64,000 bases of DNA, taken from Methylobacterium aquaticum (GTDB taxonomy: Bacteria; Pseudomonadota; Alphaproteobacteria; Rhizobiales; Beijerinckiaceae). The position numbers and the translations under genes were made by a program. The stretch covers positions 3,795,001 to 3,859,000 of the forward strand of contig NZ_CP043627.1 in assembly GCF_016804325.1 (NCBI RefSeq). The letters run 5' to 3'. Positions 10,079-18,199 of the stretch are shown one piece after another. The notes beneath the pieces are model-generated. The model searched no databases and had not been told where the DNA came from. It was given only the letters and a program-made list of their open reading frames with translations. The first letter of the stretch is position 1; every line of letters begins with the position of its first letter.

Positions 10079-10492
10079 CTACGGCGCCTCGAAGCGGATC
10101 GGCTGGGCGCCCTTGAGCAGCGTCATGCGGCCGAGGTCGTAGACGTGCTCGATGCCGGTGGTGATGGTCAGGAAGTGGTTGCCGGCGAGCTGCCCGACCT
10201 TGCTGGCGAAATGCACGCCGCCATAGGCGAGCAGGATCTCCGTCTCGCTGATGCCGCCCGGATAGAGGATCATCTGGCCCGGCGCCGGGTAGCTGGTGTG
10301 GTTCTCGTAGCCGACGCCGAAATCGAGATCACCGAGGGGCATCCACACGCCCTCGCCGCTCCAGCGCACGTGGATCACCTCGCTCACGAAGGGCAGGGCC
10401 TTGAGGAAGGCGGCGCAGGTCTGGGGCGCCTTCTCGAGCTCGAGCCGGCCGACGAGGTCGAACGGGCCGGCCTTGATCTTCAGTTCCTTCAC
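10079..10492 (-). CDS. DUF3830 family protein (cyclophilin-like fold)
   Basis: 137 residues with the family hallmarks IHVRWSGEGVWMPLGD, ENHTSYPAPG and YPGGISETEIL, matching the DUF3830 family. Family members are predicted to have a cyclophilin-like barrel; catalytic activity is not established. I chose the GTG at 10492, because GGAGAG lies about 6 bp upstream and the protein then begins at the conserved KELKIKAG strand. A longer ATG-initiated frame has no family similarity. The gene follows the amidohydrolase gene by ~70 bp, which suggests a shared role in ureide or N-carbamoyl amino acid metabolism. Confidence 0.85.
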   Translation of the reverse strand: MKELKIKAGPFDLVGRLELEKAPQTCAAFLKALPFVSEVIHVRWSGEGVWMPLGDLDFGVGYENHTSYPAPGQMILYPGGISETEILLAYGGVHFASKVGQLAGNHFLTITTGIEHVYDLGRMTLLKGAQPIRFEAP

Positions 10493-10560
10493 GGGGTCTC
10501 TCCTGGTTGTGGGGTGGAACGGGCGGGGCGTGGCCTCTAGCGAGAGCCGGGCCAGACGGG

Positions 10561-11817
10561 TCAGGGCCGCAACGATTCCGGCCGCAGATGGCGCAGCACG
10601 TCGACGAGCAGGCGCGTCGCCACGTCGACATCGGCCTCGGTGACGGATTCGGCCGGGGAATGGCTCAGCCCGCCGGCACAGCGCACGAAGATCATGCCGA
10701 TCGGGCACAGGCCGGCGAGCGCCAGGCCGTCATGGCCGGCCCCGCTCGCCAGGCGCAAGGGGCTGAGGCCCAGGCGCGCGATGCCGTCGGACAGAGCGTC
10801 CATCAGCCCGGGCGCGCAGGCCGCGGCCGGCTCGTCGTAGCTGCCCTGCGTCGTCACCGTCACGCCGCGGCGCTCGGCGATGGCCGTGAACGCGGCGTCG
10901 AGGCGTGAGAGGGCCGCGTGGCGCACGGCGTCGCTCGGGCTGCGCAGGTCGAGGCTGAAGCGGGTGAGCGCCGGGATGACGTTGACGGCGCCCCGCGGCA
11001 CCTCGATCTGGCCCACCGTGGCGACGAGGTCGGGGGTCCCGTTCGCCTCGGCCTCGATCGCCAGCACCATCTCGGCCGAAGCCGCCAGGGCGTCGCGGCG
11101 CAAGGCCATCGGCACCGTGCCGGCATGGCCCGCCCGGCCCTCGACCGTGACGACGAGGCGGCTCGCCCCGGCAATGGCCGTGACGATGCCGACGGCCAGG
11201 TCCGCATCCTCCAGGACCGGCCCCTGCTCGATATGGACCTCCAGATAGCCGAGCACCGAGGCCGGGTCGCGGGCGAGCCGCGTCACGCCGTCGGGGTCGC
11301 AGCCGAATTCCGCGAGCGCCTGGGCGATGCTGATCCCGTCGCGGTCGCGGGCCTCCAGGAAGTCGGGCCGGACCAGCCCGGCCAGCGCCCGCGCGCCGGT
11401 GAGGGTGACGGGGAAGCGCACCCCCTCCTCGTCGCCGAAGGCCAGCACCTCGACCGCGAAGGGCAGGCGCCGGCCGGCTTCGTGCAGCGCCTTCACGGCG
11501 GAGATCGCCGTCACGACGCCGAGATTGCCGTCGTAGCGGCCGGCATTGCGCACGGTGTCGATATGCGAGCCGAGGAGCAGGGTCGGGGCGCCTTGCGTCG
11601 CGGCCTCGTAGCGGCCGACCACTGTGGCGGCGGCATCGACGCGGACGCTCATGCCCGCCTCCTCCATCCAGGTCGCGACCTGCCGGGCGGCCGCGGCATG
11701 GGCGGGGGTGAGGTAGAGGCGGGTGAGCCCGTCCGCGTCGGCGCTGAAGCCCGCGAGCGCGTCGAGGCGGGCCATCACCTCGGCGCCGAGGGAGGTGGGC
11801 GGCCGGTCCTGCTGCAT
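10561..11817 (-). CDS. Allantoate amidohydrolase / N-carbamoyl-L-amino-acid hydrolase (M20 family)
   Basis: Predicted cytoplasmic dinuclear-metal hydrolase of 418 residues that removes ammonia or a carbamoyl group from ureides. Visible features are GSHIDTV (metal His/Asp), FGDEEGVRF (catalytic Glu pair), and HIEQGPVLE. The lid segment GRAGHAGTVPM and the C-terminal SHSPAESV metal site are also present. These match the AllC/HyuC branch of M20 peptidases; allantoate and N-carbamoyl substrates cannot be told apart from sequence. The ATG at 11817 (MQQDRPPT) has GGAG about 9 bp upstream and replaces a longer open frame. It probably forms an operon with the DUF3830 gene. Confidence 0.88.
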   Translation of the reverse strand: MQQDRPPTSLGAEVMARLDALAGFSADADGLTRLYLTPAHAAAARQVATWMEEAGMSVRVDAAATVVGRYEAATQGAPTLLLGSHIDTVRNAGRYDGNLGVVTAISAVKALHEAGRRLPFAVEVLAFGDEEGVRFPVTLTGARALAGLVRPDFLEARDRDGISIAQALAEFGCDPDGVTRLARDPASVLGYLEVHIEQGPVLEDADLAVGIVTAIAGASRLVVTVEGRAGHAGTVPMALRRDALAASAEMVLAIEAEANGTPDLVATVGQIEVPRGAVNVIPALTRFSLDLRSPSDAVRHAALSRLDAAFTAIAERRGVTVTTQGSYDEPAAACAPGLMDALSDGIARLGLSPLRLASGAGHDGLALAGLCPIGMIFVRCAGGLSHSPAESVTEADVDVATRLLVDVLRHLRPESLRP

Positions 11818-12113
11818 GGCGGTCGTCTCCGATCGGCGGCGCTGGAGGATCGATGGCCGGGTGATCAATGGCCGGTGACTCGATGACCCCGGGGTATGGC
11901 CGAGGCGGGGAACTGTCCAGCCTTCCCTTGGTCGAGGCAGACCGCGACCTCCCCTTCGAGGTCTCGGGCCGTGGCCGATATTCGCCCATCGGGGCTCCCG
12001 GACCGCGCCGCCTCGTAGGGTTTCTGAAATCCTCCACGGGCGATAATCAGGGACGCCCCGCGGGTGCCCGCGCGGGTTCGACACACGAGTTTCAGGTGAA
12101 CGAGGGTTCGCGC

Positions 12114-13229
12114 ATGACCGAGAAGACCCGCGTCGCCGTCCTGTATGGCGGCAGATCCGGCGAGCACGAGGTCTCGCTGCGCTCCGCCGCCTCGGTGATC
12201 CGCCACCTCGACCGCGACCGCTTCGAGGTGATCCCGGTCAGCATCGACAAGGCCGGGCGCTGGCAGCGCCACGACCTGCGCCGGATCACCCAGACCGGGG
12301 ACGAGAGCCTGTCGATCCCCGCCGAGAGCCCCGAGGTGCGGCTGGCGCAGGGAACCGATGGCCGCGCTGCGGTGGTCGGGCTCGACGGCGCGCCGGCCCG
12401 CGCCGAGATCGACGTGGTCTTCCCGGTCCTGCACGGGCCGCTCTGCGAGGACGGGACGCTGCAGGGCCTGCTGGAGCTGACCGAGACGGCCTATGTCGGC
12501 TCGGGCGTGATGGCCTCGGCGGTCGGCATGGACAAGGACGTCACCAAGCGGCTTGCCGGCCTCGCCGGCATCCCGATCGCCCCCTACCGCGCCTTCACCC
12601 GGCGTGCCTACGAGCGCGGCGACGTCTTCCTCGACGACATCGCCGCCGGCCTGACGCTGCCGGTCTTCGTCAAGCCCTGCAACATGGGCTCCAGCGTCGG
12701 CATCCAGAAGGTCAAGGACTGGGCCGCCCTGCCCGCGGCATTGGCCGACGCGTTCCAGTACGACGTCAAGGTGCTGGTCGAGCAGGGCATCGACGCCCGC
12801 GAGGTCGAGGTGGCGGTGCTCGACGGCGACCCGCCCTTCGTCAGCGTCGCGAGCGAGCTGAACCCGCAAGGCCACCACGACTTCTACTCCTACGCCGCCA
12901 AGTACCTCGACCCCGAGGGCGCCACCGTCGACCTGCCGGCCGATATCGGCCCGGACCAGATGGAGCGCGTGCGGGCGCTGGCCCTGCGCGCCTTCGAGGC
13001 GCTCGAATGCAGCGGGATGGCCCGCGTCGACTTCTTCCTCGACCGCAAGAGCGGGGATTTCTACCTCAACGAGGTCAACACCCTGCCGGGCTTCACCTCG
13101 ATCAGCATGTACCCGCAGATGATGGAGGCTTCCGGCATCCCCTATCCGGAATTGCTGACCCGCCTCGTCGACCTGGCGCTGGAGCGGCACCGGACGCGGC
13201 GGGGGCTGAAGCGGGAATTCGTCGGGTAG
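12114..13229 (+). CDS. ddl: D-alanine--D-alanine ligase
   Basis: ATP-grasp enzyme making the D-Ala-D-Ala dipeptide for peptidoglycan. The 371-residue protein begins with VAVLYGGRSGEHEVSL. It has FPVLHGPLCEDGTLQGLLE, the ATP-grasp KPCNMGSSVGIQKV, and the C-terminal FYLNEVNTLPGFTSISMYP. Length and EH(E)VS spacing fit the DdlA-type. The frame is open upstream for 82 codons, but the family sequence starts at the ATG at 12114, behind a modest GAGGG. The gene is alone, divergent from the amidohydrolase. It is a paralogue candidate if another ddl exists in the main mur cluster elsewhere. Confidence 0.95.
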   Translation: MTEKTRVAVLYGGRSGEHEVSLRSAASVIRHLDRDRFEVIPVSIDKAGRWQRHDLRRITQTGDESLSIPAESPEVRLAQGTDGRAAVVGLDGAPARAEIDVVFPVLHGPLCEDGTLQGLLELTETAYVGSGVMASAVGMDKDVTKRLAGLAGIPIAPYRAFTRRAYERGDVFLDDIAAGLTLPVFVKPCNMGSSVGIQKVKDWAALPAALADAFQYDVKVLVEQGIDAREVEVAVLDGDPPFVSVASELNPQGHHDFYSYAAKYLDPEGATVDLPADIGPDQMERVRALALRAFEALECSGMARVDFFLDRKSGDFYLNEVNTLPGFTSISMYPQMMEASGIPYPELLTRLVDLALERHRTRRGLKREFVG

Positions 13230-13983
13230 CGGCTCCCCCCTTTCGAGGAGGGCATCGGGGTGGGAGCGGTACGCCGCTCCCGGCCGGGAACGGGACGACG
13301 ATCACGTCGGCATTCCCCTCCCCGGTCTCGCACGGGGGCCGCAGGGGCGCCCCTCGTCCCGGCGTGGCGGTGTGACCGGAGACACGCCCGATGAGCGGCC
13401 TCACCCGGAAGATATGTCGTCCCGCTCGACACGCTTGATTTTCCCCGCGTCGTTGCGGGGACGCACCGCGGGGCCGGGCATCCGGACGATCGGGTTGCCC
13501 GGCATCGAGCGGGACGCTCTTCGCCTGACCCTGGGCGGTCGTCCAACCGGGCTCTTGGCTGCGTGCGATCGTATTTGACCTGACTGCCAGCGTGCGCGGA
13601 GCCGACAGGCCTTTCACGGGACGCGACGCCGGCGCGCCGCACCGGCCTCGCCACGGCGGATGCCGAGGCTCGGGATAATCCGGCAATGTATATCGGGAAA
13701 GTCCGGCAAAAGGATTGCCTGTCCTGCCAGTGACCTGCCGAGACGTCGGCCTCTTGGCCGCTACGAGATCGTAGCATTAAAATCACATGCCGCGATAAAC
13801 CACTGGATATACCCGCAGGCGCGGGTGTCGCCCCGGCCCGTGACGTGCTTACCCTGCGTGCATCGCCGCAACGGCTGCCGGCACGCGTCGCGTGATCGGC
13901 CCCACCATCACGCGAATGCTCGTTCGCGCGATCGGCTCTGCCTGTGCGGCCATGAGTTCGAATAAGCCGGGGAGGGTCATCCG
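13230..13983. other. Intergenic region after ddl
   Basis: 754 bp without a frame I can support on either strand. The short open frames lack ribosome sites and known motifs. The last ~30 bp hold the GGGGAGGG ribosome site of the Hint-domain gene. Confidence 0.55.
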
Positions 13984-14970
13984 ATGCCTGTTTTCAACAA
14001 TACCGTGTACGGGGCGGGATTCGTGGGCTCGGATGACGGAGCACCGTCCGCCAGCTTCCGTCTCGACGACGTGTCGACTTCGAACATCACGGTGACCGGC
14101 ACGGTCACCAAGGCCGGCGACACTGTCCAGGCGACCGGCATCTTCCCGGCGGAGAGCACGTCCACCACCAAGACGCTCTATGCGACTCAGTACGATTCGC
14201 AGGGCATGATCCTGTTCTCCGACAGCCCGACCGCGCCCACGACGCGCTACGTCCTGTCGAATACGACGCTCGCCAAGCGCGACCGCGTCACCTTCGACGA
14301 CAACAACAGCCCGACCGACTACGCGCCGCCGGTGTGCTTCGTCACCGGCACCCTCATCCGCACCGCCCGCGGCGAAGTCGCGGTCGAGGATCTGCGGGTC
14401 GGCGACCGGGCGGTGACCGCCTCCGGCGCCCTGCGGCCGATCATCTGGATCGGGCACCGCGCCATCGACGGCGCCGGCCGGGCCCTGCATCACGACCAGC
14501 AGCCGATCCATGTCCGCGCCGGCGCCTTCGGGGCGGGCCTGCCCACCCGGGACCTGCGCCTCTCGCCGGGCCACCCCGTCCTCGTCGGCGCCGATGCGGA
14601 CGGCGCGGGCGGCCATCTCGTGCCGGTGATGTGCCTGATCAACGGCACCAGCATCGCCCGCGAGCCGGTGGCCTCGGTCACCTACTGGCACGTCGAGCTC
14701 GACGCCCACGACATCCTGCTCGCCGAGGGCCTTCCGGCCGAGAGCTACCTCGACTGGGGCGACCGTCCGTTCTTCGCGGAAGGCTCCGACCACGCGCTCC
14801 ACAACCCCGACTTCGTCGTGCCGGGTCTCGCCGCCCGCTGCCGGCCGGTCGCGGTCGACGGTCCGGTGGTCGAGGCCGAGCGGGCGCGGCTCTCGGGCGT
14901 GTTCGCGGCGTCGCTCGGCGCCGCCTGCGGCTGGGACGAGGCCGAGCGCTTCGCCTGGATCGCGGCGTAG
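13984..14970 (+). CDS. Hint-domain (intein/hedgehog-type) protein
   Basis: 328 residues. The N-terminal ~110 residues are Ser/Thr/Asn-rich and beta-like with no known domain. A Hint domain of the Hint_2 type follows. It starts at Cys118 in CFVTGTLIRT, then VEDLRVGDRAVTASG, RPIIWIGHR, LRLSPGHPVLV, and YWHVELDAHDILLAEGLPAESYLD. The Cys start and downstream His residues are those used in the N-S acyl shift of autoprocessing Hint domains, so self-cleavage before Cys118 is possible but unproven. No classical signal peptide is seen. Such proteins are common in methylobacteria and often thought to be secreted. The ribosome site is GGGGAGGG. Confidence 0.85.
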   Translation: MPVFNNTVYGAGFVGSDDGAPSASFRLDDVSTSNITVTGTVTKAGDTVQATGIFPAESTSTTKTLYATQYDSQGMILFSDSPTAPTTRYVLSNTTLAKRDRVTFDDNNSPTDYAPPVCFVTGTLIRTARGEVAVEDLRVGDRAVTASGALRPIIWIGHRAIDGAGRALHHDQQPIHVRAGAFGAGLPTRDLRLSPGHPVLVGADADGAGGHLVPVMCLINGTSIAREPVASVTYWHVELDAHDILLAEGLPAESYLDWGDRPFFAEGSDHALHNPDFVVPGLAARCRPVAVDGPVVEAERARLSGVFAASLGAACGWDEAERFAWIAA

Positions 14971-14984
14971 CGACAGCGGCGACA

Positions 14985-15007
14985 GGCCGGGCCGCAACGG
15001 CCCGGCC
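14985..15007. terminator. Hairpin between converging genes (Hint protein and opgH)
   Basis: Perfect 10-bp stem GGCCGGGCCG/CGGCCCGGCC with loop CAA, between the Hint-gene stop (14970) and the opgH stop (15015). It probably acts as a terminator in both directions. Confidence 0.65.
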
Positions 15008-15014
15008 CACCCCG

Positions 15015-16811
15015 TCAGGACCCCGCCGCCTCGGGACCGCCGGCCTGGAGCCGCGCGATCTCCCAGGGCGGGGCGATCTCCTCCCGGGTCGCGCAGAGCC
15101 CGGACCGGACCATGGCGCGGCCCGCCTCCGGCGCCGCGGTGAGGACCGCGAAGGGCACGCTGAGCAGGCTGCCAAGGGTGAGCGGCAGGCTCCAGGCGAG
15201 GAGCGTCGGCGCGATCACCGCGAGCGCCGCGCAGACGACGAGCCCGAACAGCGTCACGCCGCCGAGCGCCCGGAACGCCTCGCTCCAGCGCAGGCCCCGC
15301 GCGTCCCGGCCCTGCGCCGTCCAGAGCCCGGCACGGCCGACGGCGAGCCCGATCATCACCCCGGTGAGCCGCACCGACGAGGCGCCGAGCAAGAGGAACG
15401 ACGCCGCGACCTCGGCCGCCATCCCGGCGAGGAAGCGGATCCCCCCGCCATGGGCCGCCCGGGCTTCGCGATCCGCCAGCACGGCGGCGTAGCCGGCGAG
15501 CTTCGGGGCGAGCGAGAGCAGGAGCCAGACGAGGTAGAGCGCGACGGCCCCCGTCGCCGGACCTCCCTGCGTCGCCGCGCGCCAGGGCAGCAGCAGGAGC
15601 GCCAGGGTCAGGGCGGGCGGGTTGAGGAACATCAGCACCGCCCAGGCGAGCTGGAACCGGCTCATCGGCTGGAGGCCCGGCATCGCCGGCAGGCGCAGGT
15701 ATTGCAGGTTGCCACGGCACCAGCGGGCATCGCGGGTGAGGTGGTCGAGGAGCGTCGGCGGATTGTCCTCGAAGCTGCCCTCCTCGATCGGCAGCACCCG
15801 GACCTCGTAGCCGGCCCGGCGCATCAGCACCGCCTCGACCTGGTCGTGCGACAGCACGGCCCCGCCGCCGCGCAGGGGCGGCAGCCGGCAATGGGCCGCG
15901 AAGGGAGCGATGCGCACGAGCGCGTTGTGGCCCCAGAACGGGCCGCATTCCGCCCCCCACCAGGCGGCTCCCAGGGTGTAGGGCAGCATGCCGTGGCGCA
16001 TCCCGAACTGGAACAGCCGGGCAAAGGCGCTGTCCGCCGGCGCGCCGACCGCCAGGCTCTGGAGGATGCCGAGGCGCGGATGCGCCTGCATGATCCGCAC
16101 GAGGCGCAGGATCGCCGGTCCCGTCATCAGGCTGTCGGCGTCGAGGGGCAGCATCAGCTCGGCGTCGCTGCGGGCGCAGAACTCCTGCAGGTTGCCGGCC
16201 TTGTAGCCGGCATTGTCGCGGCGCCGGCGATACTGGATCCGCTCCGCCTCCGGGCCGGGCAGCCCGGCGCGCCAGGATGCGACCCATTCCTCCTCGGCCC
16301 GGATGACGGCCAGGTCGTCGCTGTCGCTCAGCACGTGGTAGCGGAAGGCGGCGCCCTGGCCTGTGCGCTCCAGGCTCTCGCGCACCAGGGCGAGGCGCGA
16401 CAGGGCCCGGGCCGGATCCTCGTTGCGCAGCGTCATCACCACGGCGGTGGTGACGTGGAGCGGCGCCTCCCCCTCCCCTGCCGCCGCCTGGGGCGCGGCC
16501 GCGAGCACGCCCCGGCGGCCGGCCCGCACCAGCAGGAACCCGATCGTGGCGTTCCAGAATCCCAGCACCGTCCAGGGCAGGGTGGCGAGGCCGCAGGCGA
16601 GGAGCGCGAGGTCGAGCCCGTCGATCCCGTCCTGCGCCAGCACCGCCCAGAGGCCGGCCGCGAGGCCCAGCATGGTCGCGAGGTTCAGCCCGAGCACCAG
16701 GAGACGACGGCGACGCAAGGTGACGCAGGCTTGCAGGCCCGTCGGCGTCGTGAGAGGAGCGCGAGCGGGCCCCTCCGCGAGGGTGACCACCGAGGAGTCG
16801 GTTTGCGGCAT
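15015..16811 (-). CDS. opgH: Glucans biosynthesis glucosyltransferase OpgH (MdoH)
   Basis: Inner-membrane GT2-type enzyme that polymerises and exports osmoregulated periplasmic glucans from UDP-glucose. The 598-residue protein has two N-terminal membrane helices. A large cytoplasmic catalytic domain carries VMTLRNEDP, HVLSDSDD, PLDADSLM and the Q/RxxRW-like DARWCRGNLQYL. Five or six C-terminal hydrophobic helices follow (from about residue 390). The ATG at 16811 is chosen because a longer frame would overlap the divergent gene. No opgG is adjacent. Its start codon is only 33 bp from the GTG of the divergent dehydrogenase gene. Confidence 0.93.
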   Translation of the reverse strand: MPQTDSSVVTLAEGPARAPLTTPTGLQACVTLRRRRLLVLGLNLATMLGLAAGLWAVLAQDGIDGLDLALLACGLATLPWTVLGFWNATIGFLLVRAGRRGVLAAAPQAAAGEGEAPLHVTTAVVMTLRNEDPARALSRLALVRESLERTGQGAAFRYHVLSDSDDLAVIRAEEEWVASWRAGLPGPEAERIQYRRRRDNAGYKAGNLQEFCARSDAELMLPLDADSLMTGPAILRLVRIMQAHPRLGILQSLAVGAPADSAFARLFQFGMRHGMLPYTLGAAWWGAECGPFWGHNALVRIAPFAAHCRLPPLRGGGAVLSHDQVEAVLMRRAGYEVRVLPIEEGSFEDNPPTLLDHLTRDARWCRGNLQYLRLPAMPGLQPMSRFQLAWAVLMFLNPPALTLALLLLPWRAATQGGPATGAVALYLVWLLLSLAPKLAGYAAVLADREARAAHGGGIRFLAGMAAEVAASFLLLGASSVRLTGVMIGLAVGRAGLWTAQGRDARGLRWSEAFRALGGVTLFGLVVCAALAVIAPTLLAWSLPLTLGSLLSVPFAVLTAAPEAGRAMVRSGLCATREEIAPPWEIARLQAGGPEAAGS

Positions 16812-16844
16812 CGTCAGGCATCCGGGAGCGACACGGCGGAGGCC

Positions 16845-17786
16845 GTGCGGGCGCTCTGGTATAGCGCAGCCGGCCAAGCGGAGCTGCGGCAAGAGCGCCT
16901 GCCTCCACCAGAGCCCGACGAGGTGCGGGCGCGCACCCTGTGGACGGGCTTGAGCCGGGGCACCGAGCGGCTGGTCTTCGAGGGCCGGGTGCCGGAGGCG
17001 GTGGCCGAGCGGATGCGGGTCCCGGGCCAGGGCGGCGCCTTCTCGTTCCCGGTCAAGTACGGCTATTGCGCGGTCGCCGAGACGGAAGAGGGCGAGCGGG
17101 TCTTCGCGCTCCAGCCGCACCAGGAGGCGTTCAACGCCCCCCGCGACGGCCTGTGCCCGCTGCCGGAAGGCCTGCCGCCGCGCCGCGCCGTGCTCGCCGC
17201 CAACATGGAAACGGCGCTCAACTCCTTATGGGATTCGGGCGCCGGGCCGGGGGACCGGATCGCGGTGGTCGGCGGCGGGGTGGTCGGGCTCCTCGTCGCC
17301 CATCTCTGCGCCGGCCTGCCGGGGGCGGAGGTCTGCCTGATCGACCGCGACCCCGCCCGGGCGGAGACGGCGCGGGCGCTCAGGGTCGCCTTCGCCCTGC
17401 CGGAGGCGGCGCCGCGGGAGGCCGACATCGTGTTCCATGCCAGCGCCAGCGCCGCCGGGCTGTCGCTCGCCCTGTCGCTCGCGGGCGACGAGGGCACCAT
17501 CGTCGAATTGAGCTGGTACGGCACCGACGCGGTCGCCGCGCCGCTCGGCCTCGCCTTCCATGCCCGGCGCCTGCGCCTGGTCGCCAGCCAGGTCGGGGCG
17601 GTGGCGGCGTCGCGCCGCCCGCGCTGGAGCCACCGGCGCCGCCTCGCCAAGGCCCTCGACCTGCTGCGCGACGACCGCCTCGACGCCCTCCTCACCGAGG
17701 AGGTCGCGTTCGACGCCCTGCCCGCCGCCCTCCCCCGCCTGCTCGCGCCCGGCGCGCCGGGCCTGTGCACCGTGATCCGTTACTGA
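16845..17786 (+). CDS. Zinc-free MDR dehydrogenase (BchC-like alcohol dehydrogenase family)
   Basis: 313-residue medium-chain dehydrogenase/reductase. It has the TLWTGLSRGTERLVFEG segment at the position where zinc enzymes carry their Cys/His ligands; none are present here. The NAD(P)-binding VVGGGVVGLLVAHL Rossmann motif and FHASASAAGLSLAL are clear. It resembles the BchC-like or zinc-binding ADH group encoded beside PTPS-like genes. The GTG at 16845 gives VRALWYSAAG, the usual first strand, but its Shine-Dalgarno is too close (GGAGG two bases away), so the start is uncertain. It is first of a tight gene set with the PTPS homologue, GT4 and methyltransferase. The substrate is unknown. Confidence 0.8.
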   Translation: MRALWYSAAGQAELRQERLPPPEPDEVRARTLWTGLSRGTERLVFEGRVPEAVAERMRVPGQGGAFSFPVKYGYCAVAETEEGERVFALQPHQEAFNAPRDGLCPLPEGLPPRRAVLAANMETALNSLWDSGAGPGDRIAVVGGGVVGLLVAHLCAGLPGAEVCLIDRDPARAETARALRVAFALPEAAPREADIVFHASASAAGLSLALSLAGDEGTIVELSWYGTDAVAAPLGLAFHARRLRLVASQVGAVAASRRPRWSHRRRLAKALDLLRDDRLDALLTEEVAFDALPAALPRLLAPGAPGLCTVIRY

Positions 17787-17797
17787 CAGGAGTCCCC

Positions 17798-18199
17798 ATG
17801 TACGCCGTCGAGGTCCGCGACCACGTGATGATCGCCCACAGCTTCCGGGGCGAGCTGTTCGGGCCGGCGCAGGCCCTGCATGGGGCGACCTTCGTGGTCG
17901 ACGTGGCGTTCTTCCGCGAGAGCCTGACCCCGGACGGGGTGGTGGTCGATATCGGCCGGGCGAGCGAGGCGCTGAAGGCGATCCTGGCGCCGATCAACTA
18001 CCGCAACCTCGACGACCTGCCGGACTTCGCAGGGAAGAACACCACCACCGAGTTCCTGTGCGGGCACATCCACGGCGCGATGGCCGCCGCCACCCGGGCC
18101 GGCGATCTCGGCCCCGGCGGCGAGGGCGTGAGCCGCATCCGCGTGACCCTGCACGAATCCCACCTGGCACGGGCCTGGTTCGAGGCGCCGCTCGCCTGA
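17798..18199 (+). CDS. 6-pyruvoyl-tetrahydropterin synthase / QueD family homologue with altered active site
   Basis: 133 residues with the T-fold of PTPS/QueD. Aligning from memory to the rat enzyme, the first metal His is kept (MIAHSF) and HGH has become HGA (LHGATFVV). The upstream catalytic Cys is absent, and the LDH catalytic pair reads INY (APINYRNLDD). The pterin-anchoring Glu near the C-terminus (TLHESHLARAWFE) and the TTTEF stretch are retained. So substrate binding may survive while classic lyase chemistry should not. It begins 12 bp after the MDR gene behind ACAGGAG. It overlaps the GT4 start as TGATG, which implies translational coupling. Confidence 0.85.
   Translation: MYAVEVRDHVMIAHSFRGELFGPAQALHGATFVVDVAFFRESLTPDGVVVDIGRASEALKAILAPINYRNLDDLPDFAGKNTTTEFLCGHIHGAMAAATRAGDLGPGGEGVSRIRVTLHESHLARAWFEAPLA

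Noticed and set aside
13892..14095. Short frame overlapping the Hint gene start
   Set aside because: It conflicts with the well-supported Hint gene and has no motif.
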